A DNA stretch of 60,363 nucleotides, taken from assembly GCA_016282255.1 (NCBI GenBank), contig JAEEKE010000089.1, positions 1 through 60,363 on the forward strand, written 5' to 3'. The translations under genes and the position numbers were made by a program. This document shows positions 1 through 7,943 of this stretch, one piece after another. This stretch comes from Bacillota bacterium (GTDB lineage Bacteria > Bacillota > Clostridia > Christensenellales > CAG-138). The first letter of the stretch is position 1. The number at the start of each line of letters is the position of its first letter. The notes beneath the pieces were generated by a model that was given only the letters and a program-made list of their open reading frames with translations, did not search any database and was not told where the DNA came from.

Positions 1-214
1 AACCTACGCCGGAGCCCACTCCCGAGCCGACGCCCGAGCCGACTCCCGAACCGACTCCCGAACCGACTCCCGAACCGACTCCCGAGCCTACGCCCGAGCC
101 GACTCCCGAGCCCACTCCCGAACCGACTCCCGAGCCGACTCCCGAGCCTACGCCCGAACCTACGCCGGAGCCCACGCCCGAGCCCACGCCGGAGCCCACG
201 CCCGAACCTTCGCC
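1..214 (+). repeat. Coding tandem repeat for a Pro-Thr-Pro-Glu linker
   Basis: The first 214 bases are a near-perfect array of a 12-base unit of the form CCNACNCCNGAG. In frame it encodes repeated PTPE. Variation is almost entirely at third codon positions, so the protein repeat is under tighter constraint than the DNA. The array runs off the left edge, so its full copy number is unknown. Such arrays are prone to slippage. Confidence 0.9.
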
Positions 215-2483
215 TCTGAACGCGCCGTCCTTCATCGAGCTCAACGAGGTCAGAAATTATAATCCGGGCATAGACGATGAGTACTTCGACTGCTTCTATT
301 TCTACTTCGAACTGGAGCTCAACGACGTCGATACCTCCCGGCCCGTGACCGCAAGGCTCGAGTATGCCGATATCGGCAGCGATAACTGGACCGAGTGCCC
401 GATGCTGGGCGACAGCGTCCTCACCGCGTCCTACGAGGGGGACGAACCCTTCTGGTCGTGCGAGGATCTGCGCTTCGATATCTACACCCTCGATATCGGC
501 GACGCGATCGGCCTGATGAAGCAGGCGCGCATAGTCGTCGACTATACCTATACCGACGGACGCACCGGCACCGTCGAATCAACTGAGCTGAGCAGCCTGT
601 TCATCTACAAGGGCGGGTTCATCGACGACGCGGCCGGCACCTATGAGAACAACACCGTTACCTGTACCTTCAGGATCGACACGGATCTGGTGCTGGATCT
701 GAGCAAGCTTGAGCTGACCCAGCTCACGCTCGACAGCTGGCGGCCCGGTTCCGGCTACAATATGCGCGATATCAGTGAAGACGCCGTGATCACTCCGTTC
801 GCGGAGGACGGCACGTTCACCGTGACCTATACCCTCGTCGACGAGATCCTCTATCCGGCGGATTACAACGACGTTATAATCGTTTACAGATACAGCGACT
901 ACGATGATTTCATCCATTGGGAATCGGTTGCGTCGGTGGAGCTGGAGGTCACGGCCGCTCCCTTCACCGCGCCCACGATCGACAGCGCAGGCGCCGAGCA
1001 GAGCGGGCAGGGCTACAGCTACATCCCGTTTACCGTAACGGTCGCCGACGGAACGCGTTACGGCGCGCTGACCGCCGTGCTGCAGCACTGGAACGGCAGC
1101 AGCTACGAGACCTTTGCAAACGGCAGCGGGCCCTACACCGTCAATACCCTCAGCCTCGATCAAAACGACGGCACGGCCACGTGGACGCCCGAGCTTGCCT
1201 ACGGGGAGTGCCTCAGCGCGGATCTTGAGCAGGAGAACGGCTTCGGCTTCTTCCGCATAGAGCTGACGTTCGTCGATTCCGCGGGCGAGACCCAGAGCAT
1301 CTACAGCGATCCAATGGTAGTCTATAAGGGCACCTATATCACGCCCGACGAGGAGGAGAGCATGTCCGTGGGCGACGGCTTCTTCTACGCCGTCTATTGG
1401 GTGGACACGGAGCTCGTCGATCTAAGCAAGGTCGAGACTGTCGAGTTCACGGCCGTCTCCCCGAGCGGCACGGATGTCCTCATTGAAACGGAGTGGTTCA
1501 CGCTCGACGGCGACACCGGCGAGGTCAGCGTCCGCGGCGAGGTCGACTGCTACGGGCCGGAGGAATTCGATCATTTCACGGCCTCGGTAAGGCTCATCTA
1601 TACCGATTCGGAGGTCGGCCCGGCCACGGTCGAATGGCTCGGCGAGGCCTCGATAGATATCGCAACGGATATGTTAGAATTCTACCCGCCCGAGCCGTTC
1701 GGCGTCGGCGTCAACGAGCTCGACGGCGCGTTCTATGTGACTTTCCAGCTTCTTATGAACGACGCCGAGGAGGTCACCGCAGCGCTGTACTGGTCCGAAG
1801 GCGCGCAGGATATCGCCTATTCCCCGTGTGATCCGTCCATGGGTACGGTAAGCCTTTCCCACGATAACATCAACGATTACGTATCCATCTGGAGCACGGC
1901 CGCCGGGGACGCGTGCCTCTCGGTTAATGTCCCCGTCGAGGCCGGTATGCCCGGCTGCTTCTGCTGGTTCTATATCGAATTCGAATGCCTGATGCCGGAC
2001 GGTTCGACCTGCTATGTCTACAGCGACGATGTGCCCGCGTTCAGCGGTTCGTTCTTCGACCTGTGGTCGGAGCACTCCATCGCCGTCTACAATCCGGTCA
2101 CCCGCGAGTACAGCTGTTCGTTTGCGATCTGGCCGCAGCTCGCGCCGGACCTTGCGAACATCACGGTCGTGTCCGTGCGCCTGGTCGACCACGACGGCAC
2201 GGCCGCCCCGATCGAGCTTTCGACCGACTGCGTGACGCTGTATCCCGCCGAGGGGGATGAGCAGCACGACGCCGAGCTCCTCGTCACCGATCTTACCTTG
2301 AGCATGGACGTCGACTGGGAGCTGGAGCTGATCATGGCCTATTCACCCGGCGCTTACACCTGGACCGCCGACAGGACCTGCGCGACGGCGTGGGTCACCA
2401 AACTGCCCGTATTCAATCATTATCCAATAACGCCCCCAAAGGGGCCCGCAGGAGGTATCTGTTATGAAAAAGAAGAGGAATAA
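1..2483 (+). CDS. Large repetitive surface protein, 3' end only
   Basis: The frame is open from base 3, so the gene begins outside the window. The visible 826 residues start with about 70 residues of PTPE linker and continue as an acidic, Thr/Tyr-rich beta-type chain. Three diverged blocks of roughly 240 residues can be lined up by recurring elements: a Tyr/Phe-rich strand region, then SSLFIYKGGFI, DPMVVYKGTYI or DVPAFSGSFF, then a DLSK or DLAN stretch. This suggests tandem Ig-like modules on a secreted or cell-wall protein, which is an inference. No cell-wall sorting signal is visible. The end overlaps the downstream channel gene by 20 bases, and the last residues read through that gene's ribosome binding site. 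No specific function is recognised. Confidence 0.75.
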   Translation, partial: PTPEPTPEPTPEPTPEPTPEPTPEPTPEPTPEPTPEPTPEPTPEPTPEPTPEPTPEPTPEPTPEPTPEPSPLNAPSFIELNEVRNYNPGIDDEYFDCFYFYFELELNDVDTSRPVTARLEYADIGSDNWTECPMLGDSVLTASYEGDEPFWSCEDLRFDIYTLDIGDAIGLMKQARIVVDYTYTDGRTGTVESTELSSLFIYKGGFIDDAAGTYENNTVTCTFRIDTDLVLDLSKLELTQLTLDSWRPGSGYNMRDISEDAVITPFAEDGTFTVTYTLVDEILYPADYNDVIIVYRYSDYDDFIHWESVASVELEVTAAPFTAPTIDSAGAEQSGQGYSYIPFTVTVADGTRYGALTAVLQHWNGSSYETFANGSGPYTVNTLSLDQNDGTATWTPELAYGECLSADLEQENGFGFFRIELTFVDSAGETQSIYSDPMVVYKGTYITPDEEESMSVGDGFFYAVYWVDTELVDLSKVETVEFTAVSPSGTDVLIETEWFTLDGDTGEVSVRGEVDCYGPEEFDHFTASVRLIYTDSEVGPATVEWLGEASIDIATDMLEFYPPEPFGVGVNELDGAFYVTFQLLMNDAEEVTAALYWSEGAQDIAYSPCDPSMGTVSLSHDNINDYVSIWSTAAGDACLSVNVPVEAGMPGCFCWFYIEFECLMPDGSTCYVYSDDVPAFSGSFFDLWSEHSIAVYNPVTREYSCSFAIWPQLAPDLANITVVSVRLVDHDGTAAPIELSTDCVTLYPAEGDEQHDAELLVTDLTLSMDVDWELELIMAYSPGAYTWTADRTCATAWVTKLPVFNHYPITPPKGPAGGICYEKEEE

Positions 2484-3399
2484 GGCCAAGACCGTCATCG
2501 GGATCGTGATCGCGGCGATCCTGGTGCTGCTGCTTGCGAATCCGAACTGGCTGCCCCTTCCGGAGAGTCTCAAAAACGCCGTCAGCAATATGGAGAAGGA
2601 CCATATCCTGCTCAAGGGGGATGCGCATGCCACCATCGCCCAGCTGATCACGCTGGTCCTTGCGATAGCCATCGTATGGCTCGTCTATCAGCTGCTCAAA
2701 CTGATCCTCAAGGCCATCGGCAAGCGCGGGGGTCGCTTCCAGACCGTGACGAGCCTTATCTCCGGCCTGCTCAAATACGTGGCCGTGATCGTCGCCGTCG
2801 TCTGGGGCCTCAGCATCCTCGGCGTAAACACCACGGCGGTGCTGGCCGGCGTCGGCATCGTGGGCCTGGTCCTCGGCTTCGGCGCGCAGAGCCTGATCGA
2901 GGATATCATCACCGGCGCGTTCATCATCTTCGAGAATCAATACAGCGTGGGGGATATCATCATTCTGGATGATTTCCGCGGCACCGTGCGCAGCATCGGT
3001 GTGCGCACCACCGTGATAGAGGACGCCGGCGGCAACCTCAAGGTGGTCAACAATTCGGATATCCGCAATTTCCAGAACCGTTCCCGCAACAACTCCGTGG
3101 CCCTCGTCGTGGTGGCCGTGGATTACAGCACCGACCTTCGCAAGCTCGAGGCGATGCTTCATGAATCCCTGCCCGCCCTCAAGGAGGAGCATCCGGACCT
3201 GTACCTGACTGTGCCGCGCTATCTGGGCGTGGATGAGCTCGCGGACAGCGGCATCAACCTCAAGTTCGCAGCGGACGTAACGGAGGAGAACGTCTTCGCC
3301 GGGCAGCGCATGCTTGCAAGGGATCTTAAGATCCTGTTCGACGAAAAGGGCGTCGGCATCCCGTTCCCGCAGGTCGTCGTTCACAAGGCCGACCAATAA
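2464..3399 (+). CDS. MscS-family mechanosensitive channel
   Basis: This 311-residue protein is a small-conductance mechanosensitive channel of the MscS/YggB type, which releases solutes during hypo-osmotic shock. Two N-terminal hydrophobic segments (about residues 9-25 and 58-80) precede the pore-lining helix. That helix carries the Gly/Ala-rich family pattern VLAGVGIVGLVLGFGAQSL, followed directly by IEDIITGAFIIFENQYSVGD and the beta domain. The C-terminal alpha/beta part ends in IPFPQVVVH, as is usual for the family. AGGAGG sits 9 bases before the ATG. The start lies inside the last codons of the upstream surface-protein gene, so translation may be coupled. A strong terminator follows. Confidence 0.93.
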   Translation: MKKKRNKAKTVIGIVIAAILVLLLANPNWLPLPESLKNAVSNMEKDHILLKGDAHATIAQLITLVLAIAIVWLVYQLLKLILKAIGKRGGRFQTVTSLISGLLKYVAVIVAVVWGLSILGVNTTAVLAGVGIVGLVLGFGAQSLIEDIITGAFIIFENQYSVGDIIILDDFRGTVRSIGVRTTVIEDAGGNLKVVNNSDIRNFQNRSRNNSVALVVVAVDYSTDLRKLEAMLHESLPALKEEHPDLYLTVPRYLGVDELADSGINLKFAADVTEENVFAGQRMLARDLKILFDEKGVGIPFPQVVVHKADQ

Positions 3400-3416
3400 C
3401 AAGCCGCGCATTAAGG

Positions 3417-3455
3417 AAAAACCTCTTTTGCCGAAACGGGCAGAAGAGGTTTTAT
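3417..3455 (+). terminator. Intrinsic terminator after the MscS gene
   Basis: AAAACCTCTT pairs with AAGAGGTTTT across a 16-base loop region, and the 3' arm runs into a T-rich stretch. The A-rich left side means it could also work in reverse. It sits 13 bases before the next start codon. Confidence 0.8.
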
Positions 3456-3467
3456 TGGAAAGCGAAG

Positions 3468-4844
3468 ATGAAAAGGATCATTGCCGCGATAATCATAATA
3501 CTTATGCTCTGCCTTGCGGCGGGCTGCGAAAGTCGGCCGGCTGACGGGGGAGAGACCGCCGTACCGGAGGAGACCCCGTATGCTTCCGTGCCCGCGGCGA
3601 CGGAGGCCCCGACGGCGGAGCCCACGCCCGAGCCAACTCCCGAGCCCACGCCCGCAGGCGATCCCGAGGCCTATGAAGCGCTGCGCCTTGCGGAGCTCCA
3701 CGGTCTCTCGGCCGAGGATATCCGCGGCGAATACGCGCTATTCCTGCGCTTTGCCCAAACGGTCGAGGCCAATCCCGGCCTCGATGAATACGCAGAGCTC
3801 GTTTATCGCCTCTTTCCGCTCATCGCCGATCACGCCGCGCTTATGGACGCCGATCATTTCTTCGGGCGCCTCGCGGGGCTGAGCTTTGAGGAAGGCGAGC
3901 TCGACTACGGAAACGTGGGCCTTTACAGCGCCATACCGAATACCATAACGATCGGCACGGACCTCGGCCTGACCGAGGAATGCGAACTGCCGTCCGTGAT
4001 CTATCACGAGCTCGTGCATTTCGTGGATTTTTCGATAAGCCCCGCGGGGAACGCGATGTATCTGCTGAACGGCGAGCGCCTCTCCGCCGAGGAGCTGCTG
4101 GCCCTGCCCATCATGGAGCAGCTCGGCGCGGTGATCGTGTATCCGGCGGATTTCCTTACCGAGGGCGGCGCGGAGCTCTGCACCGCAAAGTACTTTGCCG
4201 GCGCGGTGCGCTGGTATTTCGACCCCTGCCGGTTCCTGACCGGGCTCGAATACATCTTCGGCGAAGAAAAACTCTCTGAGCTCTTCTTCTCCGCGGATTC
4301 CGAGGTGCTCGTGGCCGAGCTCTTCCTCGAGGCGGGGTATTCGAAAGAGGACTACTACGACGCCGCCATCACGCTCAATTTTCTGACAGATCCGCTCAAT
4401 AACCCTGTGCCCGCCCGCCGGCTCCGGGCCGAGGATATCCTGATCGATCTCTATGAGTACCGGCTCGGCGGCGGCTGGCAGACGGACGAATACTTCCTCT
4501 ATATCCTCAAGATGCTCAACGGCGTGGCATGGTCGGGCTACGAGACCTCCGCGTACGCCGATTTCCTCAGCGGCATACAGTTCGACACGTGGGAGGAATA
4601 CAACGCCTTCCTCGATAAGGTCTATCGCGGCCTGCCGATGCGGCCGGAGCTGCTTATCCGCCCCGCGGAGCCCGTGATCATCGGCGGCCTCGAAACGATC
4701 GCCGCGCTCGCCTCGTGGACGGATCCCGACACAGAGGCGGAGATTCATGGAACGATATCCGTCGAATACGATTTTGAGTCCGGGACCCCGCTCGGCTGCA
4801 GATTTATCGATATGGACGCCGAATTCATAAGATACTTCCGCTGA
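3468..4844 (+). CDS. Lipoprotein with a zinc metallopeptidase-like HExxH site
   Basis: The protein has 458 residues. A signal peptide with lipobox LAAGC puts the lipid-modified Cys at residue 20, followed by a Pro/Thr/Glu linker to about residue 62, so the body should sit outside the membrane. The body contains HELVH at residues 180-184 and, 47 residues later, TEGGAE (Glu 232 and Glu 236), the layout of a gluzincin-type site with a downstream Glu as third zinc ligand. The predicted role is a surface zinc peptidase. The substrate is unknown and I do not recognise a named family. The ribosome binding site is weak (AAAGCGAAG). The gene stands between the terminator at 3417 and the flavoprotein gene. 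Confidence 0.7.
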   Translation: MKRIIAAIIIILMLCLAAGCESRPADGGETAVPEETPYASVPAATEAPTAEPTPEPTPEPTPAGDPEAYEALRLAELHGLSAEDIRGEYALFLRFAQTVEANPGLDEYAELVYRLFPLIADHAALMDADHFFGRLAGLSFEEGELDYGNVGLYSAIPNTITIGTDLGLTEECELPSVIYHELVHFVDFSISPAGNAMYLLNGERLSAEELLALPIMEQLGAVIVYPADFLTEGGAELCTAKYFAGAVRWYFDPCRFLTGLEYIFGEEKLSELFFSADSEVLVAELFLEAGYSKEDYYDAAITLNFLTDPLNNPVPARRLRAEDILIDLYEYRLGGGWQTDEYFLYILKMLNGVAWSGYETSAYADFLSGIQFDTWEEYNAFLDKVYRGLPMRPELLIRPAEPVIIGGLETIAALASWTDPDTEAEIHGTISVEYDFESGTPLGCRFIDMDAEFIRYFR

Positions 4845-4919
4845 ATGGCGGGGCAGAGGACCTATCCCCCCTAAAAAACGCCCGGGAAAAGCCCGGGGCG
4901 GCAACCCGAAAGGAGAAGA

Positions 4920-5564
4920 ATGAAGAATATGGAAAAAACGCTGAAAGTCCTGCTGCTCAACGGCAGTCCGCATAGAAACGGCTGCACCGCCGCGGCGCTC
5001 GAAGAGATGATAAAGGTCTTCGATGCCGAGGGCATCGAAACCGAGCTTATCGAGATAGGCGGCGCCGATATTCGGGGCTGCATCGCCTGCGGCCGCTGCG
5101 GCGAAAGGGGCCGCTGCGTGTTCGACGATCTCGTAAACGAGACCGCGCCCAAGTTCGAGGCGGCGGACGGGCTCGTCATCGGCGCGCCGGTCTACTACGG
5201 CTCGCCCGCGGGCACGGCGATCGCTTTTCTGGACAGGCTGTTTTACAGCACGCGTTTTACCAAGCATTTCAAGGTCGGCGCGGCCGTGGTATCCTGCCGC
5301 AGGGGCGGCAACACCGCGAGCTTTGACGTGCTCAACAAGTATTTTTCGATCAGCGGCATGCCGATCGCTACCTCGACCTACTGGAATCAGGTGCACGGCT
5401 TCACCGCCGAGGACGTTAAAAAGGACCTCGAAGGCCTGCAGACGATGCGCAATCTCGCAAGGAACATGGCCTTTATGATGCGCGCTTTCGCCGCCGAGAA
5501 GGAGCGGCGCGGCCTTCCAAAGGTCGAGCGCGGCGCGTTCACCAGCTTCCCCGACGGAAAATGA
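4920..5564 (+). CDS. Iron-sulfur flavoprotein-like NAD(P)H:FMN oxidoreductase
   Basis: This 214-residue protein has a flavodoxin-like fold. LLLNGSPHRNG at residues 11-21 is the FMN phosphate-binding loop, and APVYYGSPAG near residue 97 is the second flavin-contact segment. Between them C-IA-C-GR-C-GERGR-C (Cys 54, 57, 60 and 66) matches the compact cysteine motif of iron-sulfur flavoproteins, which hold a 4Fe-4S cluster. Related proteins pass electrons between ferredoxin-type donors and small acceptors in anaerobes; the exact substrate cannot be read here. AAAGGAG lies just upstream of the ATG. An acetyltransferase gene follows after 10 bases, so the two are probably cotranscribed. Confidence 0.85.
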   Translation: MKNMEKTLKVLLLNGSPHRNGCTAAALEEMIKVFDAEGIETELIEIGGADIRGCIACGRCGERGRCVFDDLVNETAPKFEAADGLVIGAPVYYGSPAGTAIAFLDRLFYSTRFTKHFKVGAAVVSCRRGGNTASFDVLNKYFSISGMPIATSTYWNQVHGFTAEDVKKDLEGLQTMRNLARNMAFMMRAFAAEKERRGLPKVERGAFTSFPDGK

Positions 5565-5574
5565 GGGAGGGAAC

Positions 5575-6024
5575 ATGGCTGAGATAAGGATACTTGGTCC
5601 CGAACGCGAGAAGGAGCTGATCGCCTTCAACAAGCTCTGCTTCCCGAGCGATTTCTGGAAGGAGGATGACTGGCACGACCTGCTCAACGACCCCCGCGCG
5701 GTCTATTATGCCGTCATGGACGGCGAAAAGCTCGCGGGGAACGTCTTCATCTACAACTGGGAGGGCGTGCACGACTACGTTAAGATCATGAACCTCTCCG
5801 TTCATCCCGATTTCCGGGGCAGGGGCTATGCGCATATCCTGCTCGACCATGTCCGAAAGGCGCACGGCGCAGGCGGGATCAAGCGCATCTGCGGCGAAAC
5901 GCGCGACAAGAACCTGGCCATGCAGCGGGTGTTCGAGGACTGCGGCTACCGCCTCAACCGGATCGCGGAGGGGTATTATAAGGACCCGCCCGGCAGCGCG
6001 TATAAGTACGTGCTCGAGCTGTGA
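5575..6024 (+). CDS. GNAT-family N-acetyltransferase
   Basis: A 149-residue single-domain acetyltransferase. The acetyl-CoA binding motif A is VHPDFRGRGYAHILL at about residues 76-90, with RGRGYA as the pyrophosphate loop. NLAMQRVFEDCGYRLN near residue 122 is the usual C-terminal motif B. The target is not predictable from sequence. GGGAGGGAAC precedes the ATG. The gene follows the flavoprotein gene by 10 bases. No terminator is seen in the 130 bases before the next gene, a sigma factor. Confidence 0.88.
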   Translation: MAEIRILGPEREKELIAFNKLCFPSDFWKEDDWHDLLNDPRAVYYAVMDGEKLAGNVFIYNWEGVHDYVKIMNLSVHPDFRGRGYAHILLDHVRKAHGAGGIKRICGETRDKNLAMQRVFEDCGYRLNRIAEGYYKDPPGSAYKYVLEL

Positions 6025-6098
6025 CGCGCCTTTGTTTCGGCGCTTACCTTATGACCCGTCCGCCAGTCGCGTTCGGGCCATTTTCTAAAAAACGGAGC

Positions 6099-6122
6099 AA
6101 CACTTTGCCTCTTTAAAACGTT
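6099..6122 (+). promoter_or_regulatory. Possible ECF-type autoregulatory promoter
   Basis: AAC at 6099-6101 and CGTT at 6119-6122 are separated by 17 bases, the general shape of extracytoplasmic-function sigma promoters, which often precede their own sigma gene. No good sigma-A promoter is seen in this gap. This is a pattern match only. Confidence 0.35.
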
Positions 6123-6156
6123 ATAACAGTGAAAGCCGAAGGAAAGGAGGGCGCTT

Positions 6157-6612
6157 ATGATCGCGGAGCTGTATTCCGTGCACCGCGCGGAGCTTTTCAA
6201 TTATTGCCGCATGATGTGCGGCAGCGCAGCCGACGCGGAGGATCTTCTGCAGGAGACTTTCTTAAGGGCGCTTTCCGATCAGGATCTTCTTGAGGAGCTC
6301 GGGGAGAAACAGCGAAGGGCCTGGCTGTTCAAAGTAGCGCGCAATCTTTTTTATGACGCCTGCCGCAGGCGAGCGGTGGAGAAAAGCCGCTTGATGCCTC
6401 CGGAGGAGGAGACCGACGGCGGGTTCTCAGCGGTCGATACCGCTATGATACTCTCGTCGCTCCCGCCGGACACGGCAAGGGTGTTCGTCAAGCGCTATTT
6501 CGAGGGTTACACCTCAAAGGAGCTCGCGGAGGAATACGGGCTTTCACCGTCGGGCATACGGGCGATGCTCAGCCGCGCCCGCAGGACCCTGAAAGAAAAA
6601 CTCGAACAATAA
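6157..6612 (+). CDS. ECF-type RNA polymerase sigma factor
   Basis: A 151-residue sigma-70 family protein with only regions 2 and 4. Region 2 spans about residues 5-75 and includes DAEDLLQETFLRAL, the core-binding helix, and RAWLFKVARNLFYDACRRR. Region 4 (about 97-148) has the helix-turn-helix YTSKELAEEYGLSPSGIRAM that reads the -35 element. AGGAGG precedes the ATG. It sits 15 bases before a 397-residue gene with which it forms a likely operon. No recognisable anti-sigma factor follows, so the signal controlling it is unclear. Confidence 0.9.
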   Translation: MIAELYSVHRAELFNYCRMMCGSAADAEDLLQETFLRALSDQDLLEELGEKQRRAWLFKVARNLFYDACRRRAVEKSRLMPPEEETDGGFSAVDTAMILSSLPPDTARVFVKRYFEGYTSKELAEEYGLSPSGIRAMLSRARRTLKEKLEQ

Positions 6613-6627
6613 ACCAGGAGGTTCAAA

Positions 6628-7821
6628 ATGAAAAACAAGCTGATCAACGCAGTCGTGTGCGACGCAAGGGAAGTAACTGAGCAAAGCCTCGAGGGCTATG
6701 ATAAGGTGACGGTGAACGCCGCTGTCCTGATCACGGGCAAGCGCGCAAGGGAGCTTTTTGCAAAGCATCACGTGACGCTGAACGTCGCCTCGGTCGCGGA
6801 CGTGCCGGACGGCGTCGAAGTAAAGGTCGTAAGCGGCAGGCATGAGATCGCCGCGGGGACCGCCGGGGACGGCGCATTCCTGATCGTCAACGGCAAGCTG
6901 ATCGTGGAGGACGGCGCGATGGACGACGTGAAGAGCTATTCGAGGATCCTCGTGAACGGCAGCGCCTTCATGCCCATGAGCTGCAAGGGGCGGCTTGAAA
7001 ACGTCTCCGTCAACGGCAGGACCGCCTATTATCCGGACGGAGCGGCCATACTCGATGCCGATACCCAGATCGACGGCCTCTTCATCGCCAGGGCCGCGGC
7101 CGACTCCTACTATTGCCCCGGCCGCCTGTTCTTCCTCGATACCGCGATGGACGCCGACGCCGTGCTCAAAAGAGGCATGCGCTTCTCTGCACGTACGCTC
7201 ATCGTTGCTGAAAGCCTTGAAAAAAAGCTAATCACCGCATTCGACGAGGGCTCCAAGCTCATCCGTGTTCCCGACGGCGCCAGCCTGATTCGCGGGGACC
7301 TCGAGCTCAAACCCAAGACAATCAGAAAACACGGCACGAAGCTCTGCGTCTGCGGCGACGTCCGCATCGGCGACGGCGAAGCCCTTAAGGCGCTCGAATA
7401 CCTCTACGCGGGCGGGACCGTCAGCCTCGATAAGGCGCTTGAGGACGATTTCGACGAGCTCGAGAGCGAGTATGAAAAGCTTAAGCTCGTCGATCCCGCG
7501 ATCGGCTCGATCTCCGATCGCCCGGCCGTCAAGGTCGGCAAGGCGACGCTGAGCCGGTTCCCCAACGGCGTCAGGATCGAGGACTGCGCTAAGGTCACGC
7601 TCGGCGAGGAGCTCAGTCCGGACGAGATCATGGATAAGCTGCAGATCGTGGATTGCGCGATCGTGCGCTGCACGGTGGAGCAGGAGGAGGCGGTGCATAT
7701 GATCGCCGAGGACGTGGCCAGGATCACGACCCGGAACGAGGATGAGGACGAGGACCTTACGGGCGGCCTCTTCGGCAAAGCCGGCGCCGAGGTCATCAAC
7801 GCCGTGGAGTACAAGCTGTAA
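6628..7821 (+). CDS. Soluble beta-rich protein of unknown function linked to the sigma factor
   Basis: 397 residues with no signal peptide or membrane segment. The chain is a succession of short turns such as VNGKLIVEDGAM, VNGSAFMPM, VNGRTAYYPDG and CGDVRIGDGEAL, which suggests repeated beta-strand ladders like those of bactofilin-type or beta-helical scaffolds. An acidic EDEDEDL patch lies near the C-terminus. CAGGAGG lies 9 bases before the ATG, 15 bases after the sigma gene stop, so the two are likely cotranscribed. It is not a typical anti-sigma factor because it lacks a membrane anchor. I do not recognise the family. Confidence 0.6.
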   Translation: MKNKLINAVVCDAREVTEQSLEGYDKVTVNAAVLITGKRARELFAKHHVTLNVASVADVPDGVEVKVVSGRHEIAAGTAGDGAFLIVNGKLIVEDGAMDDVKSYSRILVNGSAFMPMSCKGRLENVSVNGRTAYYPDGAAILDADTQIDGLFIARAAADSYYCPGRLFFLDTAMDADAVLKRGMRFSARTLIVAESLEKKLITAFDEGSKLIRVPDGASLIRGDLELKPKTIRKHGTKLCVCGDVRIGDGEALKALEYLYAGGTVSLDKALEDDFDELESEYEKLKLVDPAIGSISDRPAVKVGKATLSRFPNGVRIEDCAKVTLGEELSPDEIMDKLQIVDCAIVRCTVEQEEAVHMIAEDVARITTRNEDEDEDLTGGLFGKAGAEVINAVEYKL

Positions 7822-7829
7822 CATGCGCT

Positions 7830-7878
7830 CAAAGCGGGGAACGGACCGAATGTGATCGGCCCGTTCCTCTTCGCTTTG
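7830..7878 (+). terminator. Long hairpin after the sigma-factor operon
   Basis: CAAAGCG at 7830 pairs with CGCTTTG at 7872, and inside it GGGAACGG pairs with CCGTTCCTC around a GATCGG-rich loop. The T-tract is poor, so the strength as a terminator is uncertain. Confidence 0.5.
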
Positions 7879-7882
7879 ATCA

Positions 7883-7911
7883 TTGATTGACGGCCGCCGG
7901 TATGCTAAAAT
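7883..7911 (+). promoter_or_regulatory. Sigma-A promoter of the S66-GNAT gene
   Basis: TTGATT at 7883 and TAAAAT at 7906 are separated by 17 bases and lie 33 bases before the start codon. Confidence 0.6.
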
Positions 7912-7943
7912 AGACCCATCCCGACAGCCCGGAGGATAAACCC

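Noticed and set aside
3738..5687. A 649-residue open frame on the minus strand
   Set aside because: It runs across the metallopeptidase-like, flavoprotein and acetyltransferase genes on the other strand and shows no protein-family pattern.
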